From Macrolepiota albuminosa (Eukaryota > Basidiomycota > Agaricomycetes > Agaricales > Agaricaceae), in NCBI GenBank assembly GCA_027475525.1, contig JAMWFC010000116.1, positions 3,037,826 through 3,101,825 on the forward strand: 64,000 nucleotides of DNA, in the 5' to 3' direction. The number at the start of each line of letters is the position of its first letter. Positions within the stretch are counted from its first letter, which is position 1. Below, piece by piece: positions 1-9,893 of this stretch. The notes beneath the pieces are model-generated. The model worked only from the letters and a program-made list of their open reading frames with translations. It searched no databases and had not been told where the DNA came from. Both the position numbers and the translations under genes were made by a program.

Positions 1-751
1 GAAACTGGGACCTCGAACTCGCACGGTACCACCCGGCGGGCACAATGCAGACACTGTGACGCCGGAGTTAGCCAGGAAACCCGAGGTAAGAACCCACTCA
101 CCAGCCCATTGCTCACGCACTAGTTGTGCGCGGGCAACCCCCGGGGCCTCTTCAGCGCCTCCTTGAACACCTCCTGCGACGCGTCCGCCCACGCGATGCG
201 CCGGTCGTCTGGGACCACTGTAACCATCCCTACCGCCATCCTGGAGCGGCGGAATCGAGGGGCGGGCAACCTAGGGCGGGGAGGGGGCTGAGGGCGGGGA
301 GGGCGAATGGTCATCCGCGCAAACGTAGGCGTGGGACAACCCTGATGGGACTCCAAGAGGACGCTAGGACCCGCCTCGGGGGCAGACTCCGGTTGCTGAC
401 TGGGACCCACCTTTGGGATTGGAGTATTGAGTTGTTCTGGAATAGGAAGGTCAGTTGAGACAGGCGGACGACGCAAAAAGCACTCACGTTGCTGGACAAG
501 CTCTGCCACGCGCTCCCAGTCGAGGCGAGCCCGGTATCGTGCGTCCTGGGCTCCCCATGCCATAAGGGACGCTACCTCATTCGTATCTGGGGGCATCGGC
601 GAATGCGTCGGTGTTCGCGACATAGTTGAGTTTGATGGTAAAATTTTTTTTTCGTTACGTGGCAGGACAGGCGCCGGCTTCCACGCTCAGACCCGGTCTG
701 GACCTCCGGCTACGCGCACCTCGGAGGGTCTCGGCGCTGAGGGGAGGGTGA
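1..751 (+). mobile_element. 3' internal region of an LTR-C retrotransposon (partial)
   Basis: GC-rich sequence running into an LTR-like repeat at 752. It ends in a purine-rich run (about 739-751, GAGGGGAGGGTGA) directly before TGTCACGACC, as expected for a polypurine tract next to a 3' LTR. On this reading 1-751 is the 3' internal end of an element on the plus strand whose body lies left of the window. No sense-strand pol domain is recognisable here; the only substantial ORF is antisense (120-623). Confidence 0.5.
120..623 (-). CDS. hypothetical antisense ORF next to the 3' LTR of the LTR-C element (partial)
   Basis: A 167-codon minus-strand ORF beginning MSRTPTHSPMPPDTNEVASL, about 130 bp from the 3' LTR and reading away from it towards the window edge. 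It is rich in Pro and Arg and has no domain I recognise. The in-frame TAG at 120-122 overlaps a possible splice donor (TA|GTGCGT), so it may be only the first exon of a longer gene continuing left. The position (between pol and 3' LTR, antisense, start close to the LTR) matches the antisense genes of the LTR-A and LTR-B elements further right, but I see no sequence similarity to them. It could also be a chance GC-rich ORF. Confidence 0.4.
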   Translation of the reverse strand: MSRTPTHSPMPPDTNEVASLMAWGAQDARYRARLDWERVAELVQQRECFLRRPPVSTDLPIPEQLNTPIPKVGPSQQPESAPEAGPSVLLESHQGCPTPTFARMTIRPPRPQPPPRPRLPAPRFRRSRMAVGMVTVVPDDRRIAWADASQEVFKEALKRPRGLPAHN

Positions 752-1629
752 TGTCACGACCCCTCCCTCCTGGAACCTCTCTGGGACACCTCCGAAGCCC
801 CATCCGGGAACCTCTTTCGTCAATCCCACAACACACCCTGCCCCCACAGCTGCCGACGCCGCCATCACACGCATCAATGACTGCCATCAGCCGTCAACGA
901 TCGCCATCAGCCAGCCCCTCCAGAACCCCTGCATCATGGACCCCGGGATCAACCGCCATCAACGATCAGATCACGCGGCTCGCATCCGGCCATCACGCAT
1001 CACGCACCACGCATCACAACTCCCTCCACGCCAATTGATCGCGCATCCCCACACGTGCGATCCCGGTATACAGTCCCTGACCGCTACTCAATGGCCCTCG
1101 GAACTCATCCCAGACACCCCAGATCCCCGAGACACGATCCCGTAGTACTTATAGTATAGTTCTCCGCTGTATTTGCTAGTCTTGATATTACATTGCATTA
1201 CTTGGATTGTTGCGTGCCCTCTATTCGACTGGTACGCATTGACTGGCACGCTTGACTGGCACGCTTGGATAATCGTGTGCTCTAAGACTGGTACGCACTT
1301 CGCGACTTTAACGCATTGACTGGCACGCTTGACTGGCACGCTTGGATAATCGTGTGCTCTAAGACTGGTACGCACTTCGCGACTTTAACTTACTAACTTA
1401 GTCTCGTCTTAGAACCTCCGGTTCACGACTCGACCCCCACCCGAACTCCCCAGTTACCCACCACCCAAAACCCCCGGACTAAGTCCCCTCTCCCGGGATT
1501 CCCCAGTCCACGCCTTGAACCCCGGAGTCCTAGCCCCGGAGTTCCAGACACCCGAGTATTCGTGGGTCAAGTCCGCATTGTAAGGGCGATTGCTTTCCCG
1601 GAAAGCCCCCAACTCAGCGGAACCTGACA
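752..1629 (+). repeat. LTR-C (878 bp), probable 3' LTR
   Basis: Starts TGTCACGACC and ends AACCTGACA, giving TGTCA/TGACA inverted termini. A TATA-like stretch lies near 1149. A diverged copy in reverse orientation at 45595-46145 and 47280-47388 shares the AACCTGACA end (as TGTCAGGTT) and much of the interior, which supports its being a repeat unit. Flanking bases (GGTGA before, GATAT after) do not match, as expected for one LTR of a full element rather than a solo LTR. It contains a 77-bp tandem duplication at 1236-1389. Confidence 0.7.
1236..1389. repeat. 77-bp tandem duplication inside LTR-C
   Basis: Bases 1236-1312 are repeated at 1313-1389 with a period of exactly 77 bp. It is one of seven duplications of this exact period in the window and is probably an assembly overlap. 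Confidence 0.85.
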
Positions 1630-1867
1630 GATATCCTTTTCTTTCTAGGCTGGCATGATAATAGCTATTGGGCCATGCTGGCAAAGGGGTTTTTGCGCTA
1701 TGATGATCTACTGAGTGTTTTCCCCTTTTTACTTATTTTTCTTTTGATTACTTACAAACTGACGATTTTGGAACAAGAGGGAGCGTTTAATTTTAGTATC
1801 ACAAGCAACATAGTACGTATCAAAACTAACAAAGTCCAACAAAGTTCGAAGCGCTATGGGCCGGCAA
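1630..1867 (+). other. post-pol spacer of an LTR-B element, truncated by LTR-C
   Basis: Non-coding stretch between the LTR-C end and the 3' end of the antisense gene. It holds the block gctatgatgatctactgag (about 1698-1716), which recurs near 15091, 42378 and, inverted, 31790, always between pol and the antisense gene. A homologous inverted spacer lies at about 57600-57790. The rest of this element's pol is absent here, so LTR-C interrupted or replaced it. Confidence 0.6.
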
Positions 1868-4359
1868 CTACGGATCATACTCGGGAAGGGCAGGATCGCT
1901 CAAAGGAAGCAAGTCCCCGTCCTGAATCGCGTTACTCGCTTGCCACTCAAGCGCATCAGTAATATTGTCATGGAGCTCGAGCAGGAGGCGCTCGCGGCGC
2001 GCTAAGGTGGAAACACAAGGACGCAGGTTGGCAAGTTCGCGACCAGCGACTTCGGTCGCATCTTCGATATGGCAAAGTTGCTGGCGAAGGTCGGCAGAGG
2101 GATGGAGGGGAGTAACGGGATAGGAGAACTCATCCCCGAGCCAAGAGAAGACGTCACCAGAAACTCGCATGATGGGAGAGGGCGTCCAAAAGGGATCAAA
2201 CTTATCAAGAAATCAGAAAAGTGGAGAAAAGAAGCTAATAAGGAAGGGCCGTACCCAAACAGTTACAGGCGCATGAGGTGTCCATTCATGACGCTCGTCG
2301 CCGGGAGACATAGGTCTGGCAGAAGATAGGTGGATACCGTAGGAAGGCAGGTACCTCCAGCAGTGACGACGCTCATGCTGCGGTACCAAAGTTTCTTCGA
2401 ACTCTGGCGCTGTAGAAGTCTCACGACTACTAGGAAAAGAGGAGAAGCTGTGGGGAGGAGTAAGGGATGGAGTAATAGGAAGAGCAACAGGAGTGTCGCT
2501 AGCCACAACCGGCTTGGGGGCAGGGATAGTGCCAGCGACAGACATAACGACATCTTCGGCAGCAGGGATAGCCACTACGGCAGGAACAGGAGTGGGGGAC
2601 CTATCAGTCAAGAAGTTAGCACGCAAGAAAAAGAGGTTAGGAGAACGTGTACTGGTTACCACTGGGGCCACTCTGACGAGGGTTAGCGGCGATAGGGGGA
2701 GTAAGGCAAAGCAGGAGAGCGCATACCACCAACAGCACATTGGCATCAACGACGGGCTCAGCTTCATCATCATCCTCTCCCTCGGCATCCCTCTCAGTGC
2801 CCTCCCCCTTATCCGTAGATGACTCAGTCGAAGACAAAACCACAGGTGTAGCAGGCACTAGCTCACGGCGCTTACCAGGACTCTTGCCAGGAGACGCAGC
2901 AACAGGCTTACATTTTGAAGGAACAGGATGACAAGGAGAGCGAGCGAAAGGTGCTGCCACGGTGGTACCATCCTGGGTAGTCAGCAGCGCTAGGCTGGCT
3001 GCGCTGATCACTGTGGGCTGGTGAGTAGCCGCCAGATCACGTTGCTGCAGCACAAAATCCTGGGCGTTACGAACCAACACCGCACGCTCATAGTTCCTTT
3101 GCATGATGGCGTCCCTACCACATTCACGAGTACGAATCCCGTTGAAGGCGCAGCCTCGTTTCAACGCATCGCACCGATAGCAAGGCAGAGAGGTGGTAGG
3201 GAACCAGCAGCCCTCAGGATCGTTCTCAGACCAACACTTGTCACACTAAAAAAAAAAGTCAGCGACGGCATCAACCTACCAATAGGCAAACCAGTACTTA
3301 CCGCGCCAATCTTTGCCCTAAATGCACGACATTCCAAGGGCACAATGGTAACCTTCTTCTTGGCGCCCAGTACTTGGACACCAGCCAGGATGCCGGTATC
3401 AATAACGGTAGTATCACAGCGAAGATGCAACAGGTCACAAAGCTCCACATCGGTGAACATGGTCTGGTTAGGCGCCTATCGACATTAAAATTTAGGTGCT
3501 AAAGTCTAGCGACAACAAACAAAGCACTTACAACATACAAAGGGGCAACACGAGCAGGGAGATTGATCTGGAAGGGGAAAAGTCAGAAAAATGGAATAAG
3601 GAAGATAGGGGAGGAACGCATGGTACGTTTGGGAGAACTAGCATGAGCAGGGGGCGCTTGTTCAATAACAATGGCGAAATTATGCAGAGGACCGTGGGAA
3701 GTTGGGCGCGTTGGGCCGGGTCGTGGCTTGCTACGAGAAACGGCAATACGTTTGATGGCTGAATGGGGAGGAGCAGTGCGAATGGGAGAAGCAGCACTTG
3801 GAGCAGGGCGAGTGGAAGAAGCAGCGCCACAAAAAGGGCTGCCAAGAATGGAAGGAGGCAGAACAGAAGTTGAAGAAGGAGGGGCAGTAGGAACAGAAGG
3901 AACAGTAGAGGCCAATGAGGCAGTAGGAAGACTGGCGACGGTGGGAGACGTGGCAACCGACTACTCAAGAATTAACAGTGGAAAAAGGGAGAAGAAAAGG
4001 AAGGACTTACTTCGCTGACCTCGGTACTAGCCAACAACGCGTCGATCTCGTTGGATAAGAAGGGAGCCTAGTATGGGCGCTGAACCTTAGCGCCATAAAG
4101 CCAAAATCAAACTTAGAAAACTTACAAAAAGGTCTGCGAAAGGGCACAACCAATCGGCACCTTCGTACTCATGGTACTGGGCCACACACCACTTGCAAAC
4201 CTCATCACCCCGCTCCTAGGAACTGTCAGAACCACGTACCACTAGCCACCTCTGATAAAGCTGCATAATGCCAGAGACGGTCTGTGGCGCATTGACAGGA
4301 CCGACATTCTTAGCGCGGTCGAATAAATTATGGAGGGCGGAAGCATTAAAATTGGACAT
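1868..4359 (-). pseudogene. antisense accessory gene, type 1 (copy in LTR-B element), near-intact with stop
   Basis: Multi-exon minus-strand gene, homologous exon by exon to the intact copy at 15345-17660. Exon 1 is 4126-4359 (78 codons, MSNFNASALHNLF...), exon 2 begins after TACTAG (about 4020-4076) and exon 3 is Ser/Pro-rich (about 3590-3962). Exon 4 is 3302-3475, 58 codons as in the other copy. The cysteine-cluster exon starts at 3245 after an AG preceded by a T run. Its cysteine spacing is CX2C-X8-C-X8-CX2C-X6-C with a further Cys nine residues on. Two more introns appear to split the C-terminal part; the last exon (1868 to about 2204) encodes the conserved WLGDEFSYPV segment and ends LPEYDP-stop. 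A TAG at 4216-4218 sits where a Trp codon is expected. Function unknown; the gene starts 135 bp from the 3' LTR. Confidence 0.65.
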
Positions 4360-4458
4360 GCTGAAGGAGATGGGACGAAAAATACGAGGAGAAACAATTT
4401 TATATGGCGCCGGCGGCATCTCATGGACCGTAGCGCAGTCAAATTAATGACGGTGTTT

Positions 4459-4493
4459 GACTGAGGACAGTCAATTTTTCAGTTGGGGGGAGA
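4459..4493 (+). promoter_or_regulatory. polypurine tract with adjacent hairpin (plus-strand priming site)
   Basis: GACTGAGGACAGTC (4459-4472; 5-bp stem, AGGA loop) is followed by a T-rich spacer and GGGGGGAGA (4485-4493) immediately before the LTR at 4494. The same module lies at 17795-17829, at 23831-23863 and inverted at 55715-55749. The known role of such tracts is priming plus-strand DNA synthesis; a role for the hairpin is inference. Confidence 0.8.
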
Positions 4494-5136
4494 TGATAGG
4501 CTTCTACTCGGACTGAGCGCATCAAGGAACATTATAGGCCGACCAACACTTGACACACTAGAGACTCTAGCGACCAGCCTTGGGTACAGAGCAGCCCTAG
4601 CGTGGGCGCTCTATGGCAAGACTTATCCATTCATCTCAATCACCAGTATCAGCCCCTCAGCGCACTCCACTCAGTTACTTTGAAGACCAAGAAGGCTCAG
4701 AACTCATAGCGCTAGCACAACAGCGGGAGGTGACTCTGACCAAACCCCAATCAATACTGAAAGGAGTTAGCAATTGGCGCTGTCAATCACCGAGGCACCT
4801 CAATCAGAAGTCTAAAGGAATCAATGACAACGAGACAGGATACACGCAGACCCAACATTTAAATCTATCAAAAGATGGTACAATGTTTAGCGCCGGAATT
4901 AGCGCTCACGGCGTCTGTTGAGGATTCCCCGACCATACCCTGGGATGGCATGGCCAATTAAATTACATCAAAAAGTGAGCAAACTTGTACCATTTCTAAG
5001 TAGTTTTAAAGTCGCCGTTGGTCGCCGTTACCCATGTGCTGCAGATCGCCATTGACAGGTGGCCGTTAGCTACAGCCATGAAGAGAGGCGCTAATTGGTA
5101 GCGCCGTCAATGGACTTATTTTAGAAATACCATAGT

Positions 5137-5290
5137 GCATAATATAAAAACTAGCTACTTGCCATGTATATACCAACAAATCGTAACCTCTTGAGCACCC
5201 AGTTACACTTAGCGCATAATATAAAAACTAGCTACTTGCCATGTATATACCAACAAATCGTAACCTCTTGAGCACCCAGTTACACTTAGC
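5137..5290. repeat. 77-bp tandem duplication in LTR-B (first)
   Basis: Bases 5137-5213 repeat at 5214-5290, period exactly 77. It duplicates the TATA region of the LTR and is absent from the other LTR-B copies. Confidence 0.9.
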
Positions 5291-5428
5291 GTTCAAATCG
5301 CGCTAGCATTGCCTGACTTTGTCACCAAGTTTGGCGCTAGCTTTGTCTATCCCCAGTTACACTTAGCGTTCAAATCGCGCTAGCATTGCCTGACTTTGTC
5401 ACCAAGTTTGGCGCTAGCTTTGTCTATC
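5275..5428. repeat. 77-bp tandem duplication in LTR-B (second)
   Basis: Bases 5275-5351 repeat at 5352-5428, period exactly 77, partly overlapping the previous duplication. Absent from other LTR-B copies. Confidence 0.9.
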
Positions 5429-5690
5429 TCGTCTTCATCGTTTACGGTGCCACCTACGGGCACACTACGCTGCGCTATTTGTTTTATTCTCTATAACTTC
5501 TCCTAAACTACGACGCTTACCACTTGTTAGGTAGCACCCGAGGCGCTATCATCTAGCGCATCGCCCTATCACCTCTGCTCGAGCACACCGGGACCCTGCT
5601 GGAACTCCTCACAAACCCGTACGCCAGGCGCTGGAGACGGTGTTGTACTGTGTATACGTCTAGCGCACCCAACTACAGTTGGCGTCATCA

Positions 5691-6365
5691 TTGGTAACAA
5701 TAGTCAGCAAGGAAATGCAGTAAGGAGGGTGTGCCTAAAAGAGTAGGAAGATGAACATGGTTAAATGTGGCAAGAGGATGCAGGAAGGGAACTAAAGGCT
5801 TAGCAATGACTAAGCTGCGTGATGCCTGCTGTAGGTGCAAGGCATGTAGGTTCTTTAAGCAAGACTGCGGCAAGCAGGCTAAGAGCATTCAGACAATTGA
5901 CAACTATGAACTTAGTCAGCTCAAAAGAAATCTGAACCATAGGATGAACTAAGGGGTGTAAAGTGGGGTACTCTCTGTTCTGTTTCTTTAACTAATGACA
6001 ACAGTAAATATTTATAGTAAAAATGAGTTCACCACTGCTAAACGGCTAAGCGTCACCAAGGAGCAGCAAACTGAAAAGAATGTAAGTAGTCGCTGTGCAT
6101 TAAACTAAATACTGGGAAGTTAATGAGAATGCTATCTGTCCAAGTAATGAGAAGGCACTAAGTGGTGCCAGGCACCAAGATGAAATGCCAAGCTATCAGT
6201 CACAGAGATCTAACTCATAAGCGCTGCTGCCAGCTAGTGGTACCATGTGCTTCCTAAGTGATGCCATCTGTTAATGCTTGCCAATAGCGTGATGCCTGCT
6301 GTCACTTATTATTCCTGCTGGCATTGGTGCTATCACTGATCAGGTACATCAGTTGCTGTGTGTGG
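5691..6365 (-). repeat. older LTR-A variant, inverted, target of the LTR-A element insertion
   Basis: On the minus strand this matches the variant LTR at 52721-53675 and the one at 38348-39063. Its distal end is cut at the LTR-B boundary (5690). The remaining part resumes at 18778-18901, showing that the full element at 6366-18777 inserted here with GTGG duplicated on both sides. It is CpG-poor relative to the young LTR-A. Confidence 0.7.
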
Positions 6366-7313
6366 TGATAGGACCCTATACAGGTTAGGCGCATCAACGG
6401 CAGGCTCGGCACCGGCTCCAGAAACCTTGCCGCACTTGTTCCGAACTTAGCGCACGCGTTCTACCTATTTTAAGCCATTTCTGACGGCCGCGCACGGCAA
6501 GAAGCAGATCCAATCAGTGATAGCGCCGATCGGCAGACAGAATGACAACTGACAGATGGCATCAGTCACTGACGACAGCGCTTAGCGAGAAGCTTGATGA
6601 TCTATCAAAAACTGACGGACAGCTTGGCGTTTGACCTTGGCGTCTGACACCGCTTAGCGTCTCGATTTGGCGCCTGACATCGCTTAGGTGCTCTGACGGA
6701 CAGAAGGGTGATGGAGTGATGGTTTAGCTTCGCGATCTGTCGCCTGGCGTCGCTAAGGCTCTTGAATGGACGGTAGGGATCTGAAACCGTTGGAGCTACC
6801 CCTTTGAAATTTTCCAGTTTACCGCACTCTGGCGTCATTAGCCACTGGCGACGGCGAACTCATTGTAGTATAAAAGTACTTACCGACTTGTACATAAAAA
6901 AACAGACGAATAGACCAGAGTTTCCCCCTTTACTTCAGTCTCCCTTACGGTCAAGAGCTCATTTACGCTACGGTCGGCAACGTCAAAACTCATCGGCAGT
7001 TGCAGACGCTCGCCAACACTCGACATACTCGTGCCTTGCAACTACGGCAGGCATTATCGACGCTCAGACTTCGCTAAGCATATCGTGCTCTTGCCGCTCA
7101 CATTGCCGTGTTCACTTACCGCATTTCCTTTTGCGCTTTACCTTAGCGCTTGACACTTGCCGACCTCGTTACCGACTTTACCCCTTTTTCACAGACGCGT
7201 TCTCTGGGACCTGCCCGGGACTCCTCACATTACTTTTAGCGCGCCCAACGCACACTCTTGGTACGGTAACACAATCGTTACATTTGTTACTGACCAAACC
7301 TTGGGCGCCATCA
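6366..7313 (+). repeat. LTR-A, 5' LTR of the complete element (948 bp)
   Basis: Starts TGATAGGACCC and ends GGGCGCCATCA. The 3' LTR (17830-18777) has the same length, and I found only two differences by eye (near base 25 and near the last 6 bases), indicating recent insertion. The 4 bp before it (6362-6365, GTGG) equal the 4 bp after the 3' LTR (18778-18781). A 77-codon ORF on its minus strand recurs only because the LTR recurs. Confidence 0.95.
6869..6876 (+). promoter_or_regulatory. TATA box of LTR-A
   Basis: TATAAAAG about 500 bp into the LTR, repeated at 18333-18340 in the 3' LTR. It probably positions the start of the genomic RNA; the exact start site is not visible. Confidence 0.6.
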
Positions 7314-7315
7314 AA

Positions 7316-7334
7316 TTGGAGCCCACCGCGAGGG
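7316..7334 (+). promoter_or_regulatory. primer binding site
   Basis: TTGGAGCCCACCGCGAGG lies 2 bp after the 5' LTR. The TGGAGCCCAC core also follows the LTR-B copies at about 21333 and 39469 and, inverted, the LTR at 38348. TGG at the start fits pairing with a tRNA 3' CCA end; I cannot say which tRNA. Confidence 0.75.
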
Positions 7335-7696
7335 ATCTCTAGGGCAGAATTCCGCCAGAAACCCGTCTCCAGCGTAGGCGCCGCCTGCTAGACCAGTCGG
7401 CAGAAGGCATAGCCCCTTCCCACCCATCAACCCCACAACCACCTGGTGCCTTACCGGGTCTCTCTCTAGCCCAGGAACTACAGAACGCCACTGTAGACGC
7501 ATTTCCTGATCTTTTCCCGCATTCCCTCGATTATAGCGCCGACGACCCCTTAGCGTCGCCCTTTGCCTTACCACAATCAGTCACTCCCATCACTCCTTTA
7601 ACACCGCTTTCTCAATTCGCCATTTCTCTTACCCCGTCGCCAATCTCTAGAACCCCTTCCCCACTACCGCTAACCGAACTCGCCAACACAGTCGCT
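7335..7696 (+). other. leader, with an open frame continuous into gag
   Basis: After a TAG at about 7339-7341 the gag frame stays open to the ATG at 7697, and the encoded peptide (containing DQSAEGIAPSHPSTPQPP) is conserved in the older copy at about 38050-38290. Gag may therefore start upstream by a non-AUG or spliced start, or this may be an N-terminal Gag extension. No ATG lies in this stretch in frame. Confidence 0.5.
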
Positions 7697-8851
7697 ATGG
7701 AACAACAAGTTCAGCGCATGCCACCACGCAACCACTTCTCGGCACCGAAATGGGACGAGTCCAAGCCACGGGAGCTCTCCCAGTATTTTAAGGAGTTGGA
7801 GTATCTATTCAGAGATTGTAACATTACCGACCATACGCAGATGAAGGAGTATGCGGCAAGATACGTATCGTATGACACGGCAGAGACGTGGACAGGTTTG
7901 ACCGAGTTTGCCGCCTTTGTTCCTGCCGCCCCACCAGCTCCAGCCCAAGGCGCTTCGTATGAGGACTGGAAGACGGCAGTAATCCAGCTGTACCCTGGCG
8001 CCGAGGAGGCTACCCGATACACGGTAAACGAGCTCCAAAAACTAGTTCAGGAATCTTTCGACAGTGGCACTTCGTCCCTTGGCGCATTCTCTACATATTA
8101 CCGCGAATTCCAGAAAATCGCTAGGTGGCTTCTGCAGAACGGCAAGCTCTATATTAACGAGGAGCGTCGCCTATTTCAGCAAGGCATCCCGACTTCATTG
8201 TGGACTCGTATTGCTCGTCGCCTAGAGATAGTTCACCAGGCTCATCACCCAGACGAGCCCTATAACGTTGCCGACGTCTTTGAAGCCGGTAAATGGGTTC
8301 TCAAGGGAACGGACACTGGCGTTGGGCTGCAGCGCGCTAGGACGAGCCCACCACCTGAGCGAACTAACGGTATCATTCCCATCCCGCCTCCTGTTGCCGA
8401 CTTCGTTAAGAAGGAGGAACTCAACGCTGCTATTACCGCCGCCGTCGCTTCTGCTATGACGCGTATTGAAACTATGATTACCACCAACCTGACTGCTAAC
8501 CGACCCGCTAACGTACCCGCACCTGGCCCTTGCCACTTCTGTGGGGAAATTGGCCACACCATGACGAGAGGACGCTGCGCGACTTTGGAGAATTATATTC
8601 GGCAAGGGAAAATTCGACGGGCTATCGACGGCAAGATAGTTCTCACCACTGGCGCCATCATTCCCAACTACCCAGACAAGAAGTCCTTCCAGGAGCGAGT
8701 TGATGAATGGCATAGGCGCAACCCAGGACAAATCGTTACCGGCACGCTATCTGGCAACGCCAACCCCGACCCAGAACAGGCGACTCAACAGCAGATGATT
8801 CACGAGGTTTTACATTTCGACAGCGTTGGCGACCATCCTACATTCTCGTGA
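7697..8851 (+). pseudogene. Gag, capsid and zinc knuckle part (LTR-A element), premature stop
   Basis: Structural protein that packages the element RNA into cytoplasmic particles. It starts MEQQVQRMPPRNHF. A retrotransposon-Gag type region (about residues 10-190, including an F-R-D-C-N segment and a tryptophan-rich stretch) is followed by a charged region and a knuckle at 8531-8578 with spacing CX2C-X4-H-X6-C; the usual spacing is X4 before the last Cys. The frame stops at TGA 8849-8851, where other copies read Cys or Gln (for example about 41009 and 36800). The same frame then continues to the protease, so this looks like a point nonsense mutation rather than the natural Gag end. A non-mutated master copy elsewhere could supply Gag in trans. 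Confidence 0.85.
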
Positions 8852-9256
8852 GAAGAACGTATCGCCAAGCTCCAACAGGAGTTGGATTCGCTTAAGAATC
8901 AGGTCTTTGATGGGGTTGAAGTTAAGCAGCCCAAACAACCTCTTAAAGGATACAAGCCGATGCCTCCCGCTAGCAAGTTACCGACACCTGCTCCTGCCGC
9001 ACCTCCTGCCACTGCCCCTGCTCCTGCTTCAGAACCATCGTCGTCCGCTACCGCTCCCGAACCGCCTTTGCCGCCTCTCCATCCCTATTCAGGGATTCCC
9101 GACCGTTATCACGCTCCCGCACAACAAAACTTTGCCGCTCCCGAGAAACGTCCTGAGGGTGGCTACCGACCTACCGCGCCAATTTTCGACATTGAAAAAT
9201 CGAATCACGTCTTTAACCGCATCATGAAAACCAATGTTACCTTATCTGTAGAATAA
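8852..9256 (+). pseudogene. Gag C-terminal / Gag-Pro linker (LTR-A element)
   Basis: Same frame as gag after its TGA. It encodes an alpha-helical stretch containing LDSLKNQVFDGVEVKQ, then a Pro/Ala-rich linker and a segment ending ...VTLSVE, closed by TAA at 9254-9256. Homologous segments in the other elements (for example 41350-41410, 28240-28320 inverted) read a sense codon there (Gly or Glu), so the TAA is a second nonsense mutation. No enzymatic motif is present. Confidence 0.75.
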
Positions 9257-9893
9257 CTTTGTAGTATTGCTCCCGACGTCCGCAACCAGGTCAAGACGGC
9301 AGTCACTCCCCAACGACCCTTGGCGACAGCCGTTGCCGAGGTTGATGAACTCGACGATGCGCTTCCTGGTTTCTCTGTTACCGTCAACTCGCTGGACGCT
9401 GAAGATTCTCTTGCCGACCCCATCGCTAACGCCACTTCTGTGGACCCAGTAGAGACCTACCTTAGGTCTGTAGACCATGGAGAGGACCCCGCAATTCTTA
9501 CCGTCGCTCAAGAATCGCACGCTATCCGCTCGGTCGCGCTAACCGTAGACAATAAACACGAGGTAGAAGCAATCGTGGATAGCGGGTCTCAGATTATTTC
9601 TATGGCAGCAGAAGTCGCTAACGATCTAGGCCTCATTTACGACCCTACGGTTATACTAAATATGCAGAGTGCTAACGGCACAGTAGACCGATCCCTAGGC
9701 CTCGCCAAGAATGTGCCGTGCACTCTTGGCGACATTACGTTCTATCTTCAGATACACATTTTACGCTCACCAGCTTACGACCTACTACTTGGCAGACCCT
9801 TCGACGTCTTGGCGTGATCAGTCGTCAAGACAGTTACCGACGAGGAAACGACCCTCACAATTAGCGACCCCAATTCCGGAATCCGACGAACGG
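9257..9893 (+). pseudogene. retropepsin-like protease region (LTR-A element), interrupted
   Basis: Aspartic protease that would cleave Gag-Pol. The DSG active-site motif is at 9578-9586 (in IVDSGSQIISMA), followed by the hydrophobic second half and the LLLGRPFD segment just before 9815. A TGA at 9815-9817 replaces a sense codon present in the other copies (Gln in ...DVSAQSVVK). The frame stays open after it until an inverted solo LTR breaks it at 9894; the frame resumes at 10853 with VPTFP... and runs to about 10940. It is in frame with gag; RT follows in the -1 frame. Confidence 0.85.

Larger units (their letters stand above)
4494..5690 (+). repeat. LTR-B, 3' LTR of the truncated element
   Basis: Starts TGATAGGCTTC right after the polypurine tract and ends GGCGTCATCA. 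A TATAAAAA lies at 5143-5150. As written it is 1197 bp, but two 77-bp duplications inflate it; without them it is 1043 bp, close to the 1075-bp copy at 20255-21329 and the 1071-bp inverted copy at 47389-48459. Confidence 0.85.

Noticed and set aside
1236..1389. 77-bp direct repeat as an LTR enhancer array
   Set aside because: The same exact period appears in unrelated coding and non-coding places, which points to assembly.
6605..6838. 77-codon ORF on the minus strand of LTR-A, also at 10377-10610 and 18069-18302
   Set aside because: Its identity across copies follows from LTR identity. There is no domain and it overlaps U3; kept only as a note.
6804..7391. Long plus-strand ORF through the LTR and leader
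   Set aside because: It crosses the LTR end and primer binding site and is not conserved in older LTRs; a chance reading frame in a CpG-rich LTR.
8849..9817. In-frame TGA codons read as a recoded amino acid
   Set aside because: Sister copies have ordinary sense codons there, and a TAA also interrupts the frame; point mutation or assembly error is simpler.
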